DNA of 64,000 bases, from contig BCIK01000001.1 of NCBI GenBank assembly GCA_039545295.1, forward strand, positions 1,116,001-1,180,000, given 5' to 3'. Every line of letters begins with the position of its first letter. Positions within the stretch are counted from its first letter, which is position 1. The translations under genes were made by a program, and so were the position numbers. Below the pieces are notes generated by a model. It saw only the letters and a program-made list of their open reading frames with translations. It ran no database searches and was not told where the DNA came from. Shown here in pieces: positions 49,717 to 61,110 of this stretch. Source of the stretch: Udeniomyces pyricola (lineage: Eukaryota; Basidiomycota; Tremellomycetes; Cystofilobasidiales; Mrakiaceae).

Positions 49717-52700
49717 ATGACCGACACTTCTGCTCTCATCACTGACGACAAGGCCGCCTCCTCGTCCGAGCGACCTACCACCCTGCCCGTTCTCGAGGAT
49801 GGCATCCCTCACCGACGAGGGTCCGGCACGGTTGAATCCCTCGCTGGTGTCTCGGCGTACCACACCCGCAAGCAGGTGCGGCCCTACGACTGGTCGTGAT
49901 GCTGACGATATTTAGCCGAAGCCATCGTCGCCCAAAGCGGCAGAGCTGAAAGCAAGCGCGGGCCAAAGTGCAGGTACGATGCTGACACGCTTGACCTCTT
50001 CTCTTGCCTGCCTGTCTTCTCCCTTTGCTTGCTTTGTTGCCCCTCCTCTCCCCGCTTTCGCCGCCTTCCGCCCGCACCGGATGCCACAAATGCCCGTGTC
50101 GTCATCACTTGGGATACACCTTGTGTGGTGATGTGTGTGCTGCCAGAACGATGTCACTTTGCCTCACATCGACAAGAAGACTGTGTCCGACTACCTCGCC
50201 AAGTACGAGGCGCTCTTCACGGGTGCGTTGCCGACGACTTGACCCCACTCCCACTTTCACTACCTTCGGGGCCGGTGCTGGATCTGCCCATCCTTCGTTT
50301 TTGCACTCGAATGTGTGTTCAACTGACTTTGTCCTCCTATTCACTGTCCTTGGTCTCTCTCTTCTTCAGTCACGCCTGAAAAGATGAGGACCATCGTTGA
50401 GGGCATCAAGGAGACCTTCGCCAAGGGACTTGCCAAGGAGGGCAACACCGTCGTGAGTTTCTTGCGTCTGCCGCAATCTTGACGTTCCTCTCATGATCCA
50501 GACCGACCGCTCGAGGCACTGGATCAACGTTGTGTTGACTGCTTCACTTCTTCTTACTCCACTTGTTAGCCCATGAGTGAGCATTCTTCATCATTGACTC
50601 TCGTCTTCTGGCAGCTGGGACGCCTGCTCATTCTTTGTTTCTTTTCCTCTACACTCACTTGTGCCTTGGCCAGTCCCTACTTTCGTCTTTGGCGTAAGTT
50701 CCTTCTCTTGTAGAGATGTTGCTAAATTTATGTTCGTGTTTCAATCAGCAATCAATGGTCTACGTTGACTCGGTGCCCCTTTACACGTATAGTACCCATC
50801 CGGCAAGGAGGTCGGAGACTTCATCGCCCTCGACCTGGGAGGAACCAACCTTCGAGTCTGCTTCGTCACCCTCCAGGGCGAGGGCAAATTTGAGATTACT
50901 CAGACCAAGTACCGTTTGACCGAGGAGCAGAAGCAGGAGGACGGAGAGAAGCTGTCAGTATGGATTTGGTACTGAGGAGGAATGGCAGAGATCAGCCTCT
51001 TCAATCACACGTACGTATCCCCTGACGATTCTAGACGACCGTCTGCTTGTCTCGCTGCAGCTTCGACTTCTGCGCTGTTTGCGTTAAAGACTTCCTCAAG
51101 TCCCACATGGGCATCGACGAGAACTCTCCCAAGAAGGACCTCGTTCTCGGATTCACTGTGAGTAGCCACCGTACCGTTGTTCCTTGAAGGACAAAGTCGC
51201 AGGAATTGCCTTGATGCTGATTGGCTACGCTGTCTCTCCTTCGTTCAGTTCTCGTACCCTTGCAGGTTCGCTCTTTTCCTGGCCTCGCTATGCATCAGCT
51301 CAGCGCAATCTTAGCACATCGATACTCATCACCATCTTCTGTTCTCGTGCTCGCCTGTCGCCTTTTCCTCTCTCAGCCAAGACAAGATCGACCATGGTGT
51401 CCTCATCCGATGGACCAAGGGTTTCGGCAACCCGGGAGTCGAGGGTGTCGACTGCGCCGAGCTCTTCCGCAAGGCCCTCCTCAAGCACAACGTCCCTATC
51501 CAGCTCTCGGCCCTCATCAACGACACGACTGGTGCTCTGATCGCTTCCAACTACCTCAACCCCAATACTAAGATGGCCGTCATCTTTGGAACCGGCTGCA
51601 ACGCCGCCTACATGGTGCGTATTGTCTCGTTCCATGTTGAGATGGAGATGGCTGAGAAAGGATATGGGATTGGTGGACAGGGACGAAAGAGACGGCCCAC
51701 GATATCATTACTCCGCGAGACCGAGAGAGGGTGCTAACCTACATTCGACCTGCTTCTCTCCCGCTTGCTCTCTCATCACATTTTTTGATTCGAGCAGGAG
51801 ACCGTTGAGAACATCCCCAAGATGGCTCACCTCGGCCTTCCTCCTAAGCAGGAGATGGCTATCAACGTATGTACATGCAGTTCTCCTCTGTGATGGCTCC
51901 CTGTTTGTTTTGGGGGTCTTCGGCCACCAATCTAACGTAACCGCTTGATTCTCTTTGTGTCATCATGGCAGTGCGAGTGGGGAGCCTTTGATTCGTTCGA
52001 GCACCAGTACCTCCGTGCGTCTTCATGGTTCTACGTTCTCTGCTAATCACATCCTTCACGGTCTGTCTTTGTACTGACTTGACGTTGCTCTTGATACCGT
52101 TTCTCATTCCAGCTCGAACCAAGTACGACGTTATTATCGACGAGACCTCCAACAAGCCCGGAGAGCAGGTACGCATTTTGGCCACTTCCATCCACGAATC
52201 TGTCTTCCCCTGATACTAACGGGCTGGCCTCTTTTTGTTTGCTACATCATCCCCTCTCTAGGCGTTCGAGAAGATGATTGCTGGTCTTTACCTCGGTGAG
52301 GTCTTCCGATTGGTCGTCGTTGACCTCATCGACAAGGGTGTCCTCTTCCTGGGTCAGACTACATACAAGATTGAGAAGCCCTACGCGTTCGACACTGCGT
52401 TCTTGTCGCTCATCGAGGCGTGAGTGACAACTTTGTCTCTCTCTTTCTCTCTTTCGCGAATCTTACCTTGTTGTTCGAAACAAGAAGAGAAGCACTGATA
52501 ACAACCAATCTACTTTGTACATTGTTCATTTCTCGTGCTATTTTTACCTTTTCCAGTGACACGACCGACGAGGGCCTCATGATCGTCGGTATCTTCTCTC
52601 ACTTCTTCGGCCTCGAGACTTCGCAAGAGGAGCGCAACTTCTTCAAGTCGCTCGCTCAACTCGTCGGTCGACGAGCCGCTCGACTCTCCGCTTGCGGAAT

Positions 52701-53386
52701 CGCGGCGATCGTGTCCAAGAAGGGTTACCTTGAGGAGGGTTGCGATGTCGGAGCCGATGGTAAAGATCGCCTTTTCTTCTTGTATTCTTTGTCCTTCCTC
52801 GTAAGGTCTATTTGGGGCGTTGGTTCCTCAACCTATAGGAAGATTCTGACTCAAGAACCTGAACTCCCCTCCATGTCGGTCTTTTTGCTTATTCTTTGTT
52901 TTGTGTGCTTTTCGTTTTCGGTCGGGTGACAGGTTCGCTCTACGACCGATACCCCAAGTTTGCCGACAGGATCCACGAGGCCCTCATCGACATCTTTGGC
53001 GAGGCCGGCAAGAAGATCAAGACTCACCACGCTGAGGACGGGTCCGGAGTCGGAAGTGCCATCATTGCCGGTTCGTATACCTTGCCTACTTTCTCTTCTT
53101 CCATCCTTCTTTTTTTCGTATTCTCTCTCCCCCTCTCTCTCTCTCTCTTTTGCCCTTGGTTCTGGAGGCTTTCCGAATTGATCAGTGTTGGAAGAAATAA
53201 AATATCTGACATTTTTCTTTCTTCGATTATCACTGCCTCTTCTGCTTCAAACCCTCTTCCCTCATCTTCTCCGTTTCGGTCCCAACCACTCCCATTTCGT
53301 CCATCTTCACCTTTCCCCATTCGGTCTACAACCCTCCAGCCATGACCAAGATCCGAAAGGACAACGACTACTTTGTCGACCTCTAA
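49717..53386 (+). CDS. Hexokinase
   Basis: Phosphorylates glucose and other hexoses with ATP, the first step of glycolysis. Sixteen exons join exactly to 523 codons: 49717-49875, 50147-50222, 50370-50452, 50570-50576, 50674-50693, 50793-50953, 51061-51157, 51249-51265, 51377-51614, 51798-51866, 51972-52014, 52113-52168, 52262-52419, 52557-52759, 52933-53070 and 53340-53386. Motifs: KYEALFTVTPEKMRTIVEGI near the N-terminus; the phosphate loop FIALDLGGTNLRVCFVTL; FTFSYPCSQDKIDHGVLIRW; the catalytic-aspartate motif LINDTTGALIASNYL; adenosine/sugar-binding MAVIFGTGCNAAYM; CEWGAFDSFE; and the C-terminal GSGVGSAIIAAMTKIRKDND. Fifteen introns is dense for this size, and three exons are 7, 17 and 20 nt. 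The N-terminal 60 residues are longer than in yeast Hxk2. Both hexokinase and glucokinase paralogues exist in fungi; I keep the general name. Confidence 0.95.
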
Positions 53387-54420
53387 AGAAGGAAGAAAAA
53401 ACAGTCAAAAAAAGACCAACCCATCACCTATCCCATCTCCCTTATCTCTCTACCCCTTAGCATCATCAATTCCCTTTCTCTCTCTTTCTCTTTTTTTTTT
53501 TCCTTCTTCCTTGCAAACATACACACCTCCCTGGACTCTCCCTCAAATGTCAAACAAACAAGAAACGAAAACTCCTATCTCGAGCGTGTAGTGTATCTAT
53601 ATAGACGTTCTCTTTTCTCCTGCTTTTTGGACCTTCCTCGCTGCTCCCCCCCCCCCCAAAAAAGGCCGGGCAGTGAGTGAAGCGGCTCAAGGGACGAAAA
53701 CTGAACACAAAAGGAGAAAAGAGAAAGAGTAGAAAAAAAAAAAAAAAAAAAAAAAAGGCAAATGAGAGAGAATGGAGTACTGAAAGAAACAAGAAAGAAA
53801 GGGGGAATCAAGGAAGGAGGAAGTAGGACGAAAATAGTAGGAAACTGACTACTACTGGATATATCCAGCTATCTAGCCTGCTAGTGCTGAGTATCAAGAA
53901 TGACATGTCGATCGATAGGAGAAGGAGAGAGAGAATGAGAGAGCGAGAGAGATGTAAGTCCGTGTTGGAATGGCGAGTGTACGTAGAAGTACGTCTATTG
54001 AGGATGGCAGATCTTCAAGGAAATCGATAAGAGATAATGATCAAGGTAGAATCAAGGCGCAGAACCGAGTCCGTCGTCAGGGAAAGAAAAAGAAGGAGAA
54101 GAAGAAAAAACAGATGGAGGTAGGGGAATGGAAGAGGAGCCGCTGATTCGACAAGCCACGAGCGAAGGAGATAGGAAGCAAGGAAGCGTGTGGGGTCATG
54201 AACTGAGGAACCCGAGAGTGATGATAGGGTTTCTAGTGATTTGGTGAGTCAGAGAAGAACAGAAAAAAAAGGAGAAAAGACAAGAAAGAAAAGAGACTGC
54301 GGGATCGTCTATAAGACAAGACCGATTCCCTCTGCGATCCAACTGAATTCCTTCTGTCTCAGTCATAACTGCAGCTGCACCTGAACTTTGTTTCCCCGCG
54401 ATTGATCGGGCGACCTTGCA
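53387..54420. other. Convergent intergenic region, hexokinase / kinesin
   Basis: About 1 kb containing both 3' ends. A C run at about 53647-53658 and an A run at about 53732-53756 stand out. No gene is supported. Confidence 0.45.
53732..53756 (+). repeat. Poly-A run
   Basis: An A homopolymer of about 25 bases in the hexokinase-kinesin gap. No retrotransposed gene copy is attached to it. Confidence 0.85.
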
Positions 54421-57400
54421 TTACTGCCGAGGCGTCGGTCTCTCGACTTTTTTGAGCCCGCTCACGACGGGAGACCTCTGCTTAAGCTTCTCGAGATCAT
54501 GTTCAATGGTGATGCGCCGTTTGGCGCGGTTCGTCGCGAGAGAATTGGATCGTTGATGCGAGGCTTGAGGAAGAGGTGGGGGTAATCCCATCGGGTGGTA
54601 AGAGGAAGAAGATGACGAAGAGGACAATGTGGAGGATGAGGAAGACAATGCGGAGGGGGTAGAAGAAGGAGGCGTTGGGATATAGGATGAACTAGAAGAA
54701 ATAGGACCAGCAGCCGTCGTAGCCGAGGTGTTGGAGGAAGAACGAACAAGTCCAGGTGATCCTAAGCGAGATGGTTGGGACGACATCGTAAGAGGCGTCG
54801 TGGTGCGAGGGCTCAAGGTTGGGATAGACGAGGTAGATGCGGCACCTCTCTGATGATGATATCGCCTGTGAGGTCCCTCCCTCAGCGGATGGGTTGTGGG
54901 CGAGTTCATATCAGGCGAGGGAGAATCCGGAGAAGGGGTAGGTTCGGCTGGAAGGATCGACATTGACTTGGGTGTCATGGATATATCTCGTTGCAAGGTG
55001 GTGTCTCCGGTGACAGAGTGGGAGATGGTGGGGGTAAATGAGCGGGAGGGGATTGAGGTAGACCTGGTCGCCGGTGTTGACGGGCCTACGCAGAAAGAGG
55101 CGGAAACGGGAGGGGTTGTACCCATAAGCTGATGGATGATCTCGTCATTGCGCTTTGCTTGCTGTGTGAGTGTGAGTGTGAGTGTGAGTGTGAGTGTGAG
55201 TGTGATAAGAGAATTGCAAGCAAGCACGTAGGATACACAGGAAAAGGACCAGGTCAGTCAAGATGCCTGCCTCTCAAGAAGGAGACGACAGTCTAGAAGC
55301 GAAGAAGTTCCAACGGAGTTAAAGTGAAACGCACATCTGCCCATCTTGCAAGCGATCTTTGGAGTTGAGCGATTAGTTCTCGTTGGACTGTGATAGTTTT
55401 GTTGACTATCAGCAGGAGAGAGCAGGTTATTGTAAGAGGAGTTAAGGCATGATTGGTTTGTTAAAATGAGCTCGACAGGAACAGGACACCGATACCTCAA
55501 GACACCTCTTCAATAACGAAGATGAGCAAGAAAATGCAAATGTCCGCAAACAACTTACGTTTCTCGACTTCTCCCAACTCATTGCCCTTCGTCTCGCCAT
55601 TCAACGTTGACGTCGCGCTTCCCACGCGTCCATCAATAATCCATCTTCTCCCCGAAGAGCTGCTTTCTCTCAAGCTGCCACCTCCATTCCTCGCCGATGC
55701 TGGAACACCGGCGTTAGGTGGAAGAGATCCTGTTGGGTTGGGTTGTCTCGCAAGGAGAAGCTCTTCGTTGAGCCGTGTGATGGTCTGCGTCTTGGAGCCG
55801 AGATCAGACGACAACGTGGCGACATCCGAGTGCAAAGTCTTGTTGGCAGACGCCGTTGCTGCGAGATCCGAATGGAGTTGAGCGATAGTGTCGGTTGCTA
55901 CGGTCGCTGCTGCGGTTGCACGCGATCTCTCCACCGCGAGTTGATCCTTCTGCATGAGCCGTGTTTCCTCCGCTCGGCTCAACTCTTGCCTCAGCCTCCT
56001 CATTTCAGAATCATCCACCTCAAGCTGCTGCTTTGTTTCCTCGAGCGTGGCCCCAAGTTCTTGAACCTCCCCACGAAGCGTCTTCACTTCCCCTTCGACA
56101 ACGTCTCTCTCTTTCTCCGCCTCGTCCGCTCGACTCCTCAACGCGGCGACGACCTGATCCATCTCCGTCTCTAACTGCTCTCGAATCAACATGAGGGCCT
56201 GCTCATGATTGCTCGAGCGCACCTCGTCCTGATTTTGATGGATCGTCTCTAGCGTCAAGAGACCCTCTCGATGCTGAGCTTGAACCGCCTCCATTTCTGA
56301 CGCGTGTCCCGCTCGAACATCGACAAATTGGGCTTCGAGCCGTGTGCGTTCCTCTTGATGAGCTGTTTTGAGAGAGCTGATTTGTCGTTGAAAGTCTTCG
56401 ACTTGTTTGCTCCTCAACGATTCGTGCTGGGCGTCTTCTACCAGCTTGATCTCCCTCGCCTTCTCTTGCATGCCAACCCTGTCCGCTTCCCTTTCCCTTT
56501 CGACACTCTGCATGACCTCCTTCAATGACTCCAGCTCCGCCTTACAAACCCTTAGTTCCTCTGCCTTGTTCTTCTCAATGTCGATCCGCAACTCCATCGT
56601 CCGTCGGTTCTCCTTCTCCATCCTTGCCTCTCTGTCCGTCTGTTCTTGAACTTGCTCTTTCAATCCTCGCATGGTCTCTCGAAGAGACTCCACCAGCGAT
56701 TCAGAAGATGTTGCGGCGAGGCTCGACTGGAAAAGCTCGGCTTCCAGGTCGACGATGCGAGATTGAAGGACTGTCATCTCGGGAAGGCATTGGGAGTGAG
56801 TCGATTCGAGGGTCGCAAGACGAGTTCTGAGGAGGTTGAGCTCATGTTCGAGGGTTTCCTCTCGGAATCCATGAAGAGTAGGGGTGGCCAAGATGGGGTT
56901 GGTAGCGATCCCGTGGTGACTTGCCGAAATTTCTTCGCTGAGTGAACTCAGTCTGTCTTCCTCGTCGACTTCGTCCAACAACCGTCGAGTCGATCTCATC
57001 CCTCCGGTCCCACCACCAGCGCCAGGTCCGACTGCACTCGCATGACGCCTTCCTAGTCGACTCCTGCCCTCACCACCTTCTCCCTGAGGGAACCCAGAAG
57101 GCAGACCGATGCCAAGACCAGAACCTAGTGCACTTGCACCCTCTGAAATTCGTCGACGGGGTACACGGATGGAGGATGTGGACGTGTGGGGCGCAGTAGC
57201 AGAGGTCAGGATGAGGCCGGAAAGCGAGGTGATTTGGGTTTGAAGCTTCGTCCGTCGAAGTTGAAGTTGATGGATTGCTTCTTCGGACTAAAGGGTGAGA
57301 GGTAGAAAAGAAGATGAGGGAAAGCAGGAGGATCAACCACGACGATCTAGACGTTGTCATCAGGTCGATACAAGTTCCGAAATAGCGAATCGGTCTCGCG

Positions 57401-60400
57401 AAAGTGTCTCGTGAAGAGGGCGTTTAACAAGGGACGAACCTTGATCCTCTCTTCTTTCAACTCTTCAATTCTCTTCCTCTCCAACGTCACCCCTTCATCT
57501 TCCCCTTCCTCCTGCTCGCCTTCCTCCTCCATTTCCACGCTCCTCTTATCTTCATCATCAAGTGCCGAAGCTTGCTTCGCCTCTGTGCGAGCTGCCAATA
57601 GGAGCTGCTGCTTGAGAGACGCAATCTCAAGTTGGTACGCTGCAAGAAGCCCAGAATCGTCGCTCGAGATGAGACCACGTTCGGCTTTGGTCACGACGCG
57701 GGACACACGACGGGCAAACTTTAGGGTTGCTGTGAGGCAGTCAGGGAGGAGAGTAAGAAGAGGCAAAAAAAAAAGTCGAAGCCGTTAGGAATGGACGAGT
57801 AGGGTTCAACAATGGCCCACAAGTATGATATGAATGTAAACACAAAGAGATAAAGGGGCCTCTACGTACCAAGTGCCTCATACGCATGGACCTCTTCCAA
57901 CGATACCGTACAGATGACGGCGATCCGAGCGTGACCAGAGAGGGAATCCTGAAGGAGCCGCGTAAGTTTCGAGTTGCGGTAAGGGATGTGGGCGTGTGAA
58001 GTTTGGTGAGGTGAGAGGGGCTCGGTGAGCTTGGTAATGACATTGGCGAGCTCGAGGAGACTGATACGGATGAGAAGTAGTGGCCAACAAGGCGAACGAA
58101 AGGAAAGGACAGGTAAGGAAGAAGGAAGTGGAGAAAGGAGAGGTTAGAGGTTAGAGACGTCAGAGCGGATATGTCAAGCGTGGTTGGAGCACATGCATAC
58201 ATATCGATTCCATCTGAGCAAGCCTAGCTCACGGGAAGATGCATCAGGTATATGAGATGAAGGGACTAACGATTTGTTGATGAAGCCACCTTCTTTCTGC
58301 CTCTCGCCATCGGAAGCAGCCTTCTCTGAACCTGCAAGATCAATCAAGTTCTGATCAAGAAAGAGGACAAGATGAGATGAGATGAAATGGGAATCAGCTT
58401 GCAAACCCTCAGCGCTTAGAAAGGCGGACTCATGAAGAGAAGTGAGTAAAGGACACTGAAGTCTCACCAATCTCGACAGTCGATATTCTCCTTTGCTAAC
58501 GTGATCCAAGCTGCTCAAGGAGCGGGACGCAGAGATAGAATCCACAAGGGTCGTTGCCGAGGAAGAGGCTGTCGCTGTCGATGAGACCGAGAGAGAGGCA
58601 GGAAGAGAACCCATCGAGCTCGATGAGGCGAGGGAAAAAGAATTGTCCGAGACGGGGAGGGAGAGGTCTGGGGAAGGGCTGGGAGACATGGGTCGGAGAC
58701 GAGACTCGATGATCTGAATCATCGGATGAGTGATAGAGAGATGAAGATTGAAGAGGGCTCAGAGATCAGAACCCTAGACTGGCACTCGTTGGTTGTCTTC
58801 AAGCACCGAGATAGAAAGGGATGTAAGGAGAGCGATACATACGATACTAAAGATGGTGTGTGACCGAGATGAATGCTCGTTCCAGTCTGTTTTACCAACG
58901 CGTCGGTTGCCCTCGCCTCGCTTGAGATGAGCTTGAACTTCCTGTGGTGTCCGGACAACGACTATAGAAGGGAGGTACACAGGAAATGGTATAAAAATAA
59001 ACAAATGGAAATCAATACGACAAAGACGATGCAAGATGCTAGCCCATGGTTCGGTCTGCACCAAGGAATATGGCAAAGGTGGCAGAACGCGAATTGAAGT
59101 CTACTCCTCGCTACCGTGTTTTTACGATGGAATGGCGAGTCGGGACAAGGCAGACGCATACCTTCTTCCAAATTGGAAAGTACCACGCGACCCTCTTTTT
59201 CGTGAATCGAGGGTTGGACAGTTGAGTTTGGGTTAAGAAGATCCCGAAGCTGTTCATTGTACAACTACGGAGTAAAAGCAACGCGAAAAATCCAGGAGCG
59301 ATGAATAGAAGGATTATGATTAGAACCGGTGGAGTTAACCAAGAAAAGAGATGAGTAGAGAACAGAGTAATTGTACCTCGACATATGATACCCGAAGGAG
59401 GAAATCGCGCGCTTTGTCGTCGTCAATCCCATCAAACACGCGGTCGATACAGCTCGGAATAACGCCCGGCTCCGAATCCGTGCCGCCCATCGTGTACGTT
59501 TTACCGGAGCCCTGTTTCAGATGGAATCAAGTGGCCAAGAGAAGCACAATCCACAGAGAAGCAGAGGGTGAGTTTGACATCAGGGGCAAGTACACACTCG
59601 GCGAGACCTCCCGCAGCGAGTACGCGTCGTAACGTACAGTCATGCCGTAAGCAAACACAGTCCCGTTAAAGCCTTGACAAACGCTGGCTACTACGGGCTC
59701 AACTAGCTTGGTGAAGAGATCACTCGTAGGTGTCGGAGGTAGGTGAAGATGATCTGTTTGTGTTGGAAAGATGATGATGGACGTAGGGAGACAAATCAGA
59801 CCGAAACAGGGGGCGGAGGATCTGTTGAGTTCACCAGCTCGAGGGGGTATGACGAGGACCACAAGAGGCCATTGTCATTCTCGTTAGCTCCACAAGCAGC
59901 TTTTAAAGAGAGCGTGACGCACCAACAGTGAATCTTCCTTCATCTTCGCGACCTTTGACAACGCCGCCTCGCTTGGCGTTGGTTGGATGATTGGGGCGGA
60001 GGACAAGGGTGTTGGATACGGGATCACAATCGTAAATTCCTTGATCAAGGGGAGTCACAGATGGTTTCGCCCTGAAATTGTTGGTTGGGGGAAAATTGTC
60101 AGAGAGAGAAGGAGCACAAGACAAAACAGGTTGAGACAATCAGGAAATCAGACGCGTCGCAGCCAGAGAAGTCGGCTCGATACTCTCCGCAAGTGGGCAT
60201 GGCCATCCACTACACACCTCACACAAACAGTCACACGTTCCCTTCCCTTTCCTTTGATGTCAACCGTTCGGTCTTTACTATTCACTCTCATGGGTGACGA
60301 AGCGACCTGCTTGGTGCCTCCAGCAGCAGCAGCGGCGGCGACCCTCCTGCTTGTCGGCGTCGAGATATGAGCAGTACGGGGTCCTCCTACGACGCGTTTG

Positions 60401-60687
60401 CCGGTGCCGTCAATGGCGCTTTTTCTTCTCTCGACAGCAGCTTCCTTTGCAGCGGCCTCGACATCGGAGAGGTCGATCTCATCAGGTTGCCTAGGGGCGC
60501 GAGATGATGATGTCGGATGCGCGGTGGATGGGGAAGACGATCGGCTCGAAGCCGGTTGGGTTGAGACAAAGGCGGAGAGAGGCTTGCGCGTGATGGAGTT
60601 GTCGGTAGGAAGGCCGATGGAGGCAATAGATTGGCTGGAGCGGGAGCGAGGGAGTGGTGGGGTGAGTTTTGGATGAATATCTGACAT
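54421..60687 (-). CDS. Kinesin motor protein, kinesin-7 (CENP-E/Kip2)-like
   Basis: Microtubule motor with an N-terminal motor domain and long coiled coil. Exons were followed by motif, not all borders fixed. The start (60687, MSDIHPKLTPPLPRSRS) leads a Ser-rich extension of about 130 residues. The motor shows GIYDCDPVSNTLVL, LFTKLVEPVVASVCQGFNG, VFAYGMT joined to GSGKTYTMGG (P-loop), YNEQLRDLLNP, NEHSSRSHTIFSIV (switch I), LIDLAGSEKA (switch II), GGFINKSLLELANVITKL, HIPYRNSKLTRLLQDSLSG and ALATLKFARRVSRV. After the neck come a charged region, a long coiled coil (about 55550-56950) and a Ser/Pro-rich tail ending KKVERPTPRQ. The motor at the N-terminus after a short extension fits fungal kinesin-7; other N-terminal kinesins are less likely. 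Many introns interrupt the motor. Confidence 0.85.
55163..55205 (+). repeat. GTGTGA hexamer repeat in a kinesin intron
   Basis: About seven tandem units of the hexamer. On the gene's own strand this reads CACTCA repeats directly before the 3' splice site (CACACAG) of a late kinesin intron, so it takes the place of the pyrimidine tract. Confidence 0.85.
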
Positions 60688-61110
60688 GGAGACGCAAGGC
60701 GAACGGGCGTCTGACGGAGTATGGTGGGTGGTTGCTGGACGGGCGATGTCGTACTGATGGTCATGGGTTTCGACTCGAGGCACGCGACGACGCGTTGATC
60801 ATTCAAGCAGAAATCAATGGCGAAGGGAATCCATTTATTTTATGTGACACATCATTAAATGATTGAAGAGCGATATTGAGATTTGAGTCATGTAACCGAA
60901 CCGTTTCATCATTCCATAATCAATGACCGATGATCGATCCCACCGGTCACCGGTCACCATAGACACAATGCTCAATGCACAATGTTAAATGAACAACTCC
61001 TATATATAATTATACCGTACCGCTTTCACCATCATCTTATATCCTTCGCCCATTATCCCATCCTCACTCGACTGCCGCATCCATCGCCATCACTGCAGTC
61101 ACTCCACCCA
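60688..61110. promoter_or_regulatory. Divergent promoter, kinesin (-) / REEP-like (+)
   Basis: About 423 bases. A strong TATA-like element (CTATATATAATTATACC) lies at about 61001-61018, some 95 bases before the REEP start. A direct repeat ACCGGTC occurs at about 60941-60955. Either gene could use these. Confidence 0.5.

Noticed and set aside
53732..53756. Poly-A tail of a retroelement or retrogene
   Set aside because: No reverse-transcriptase frame, target-site duplication or gene copy is found beside it.
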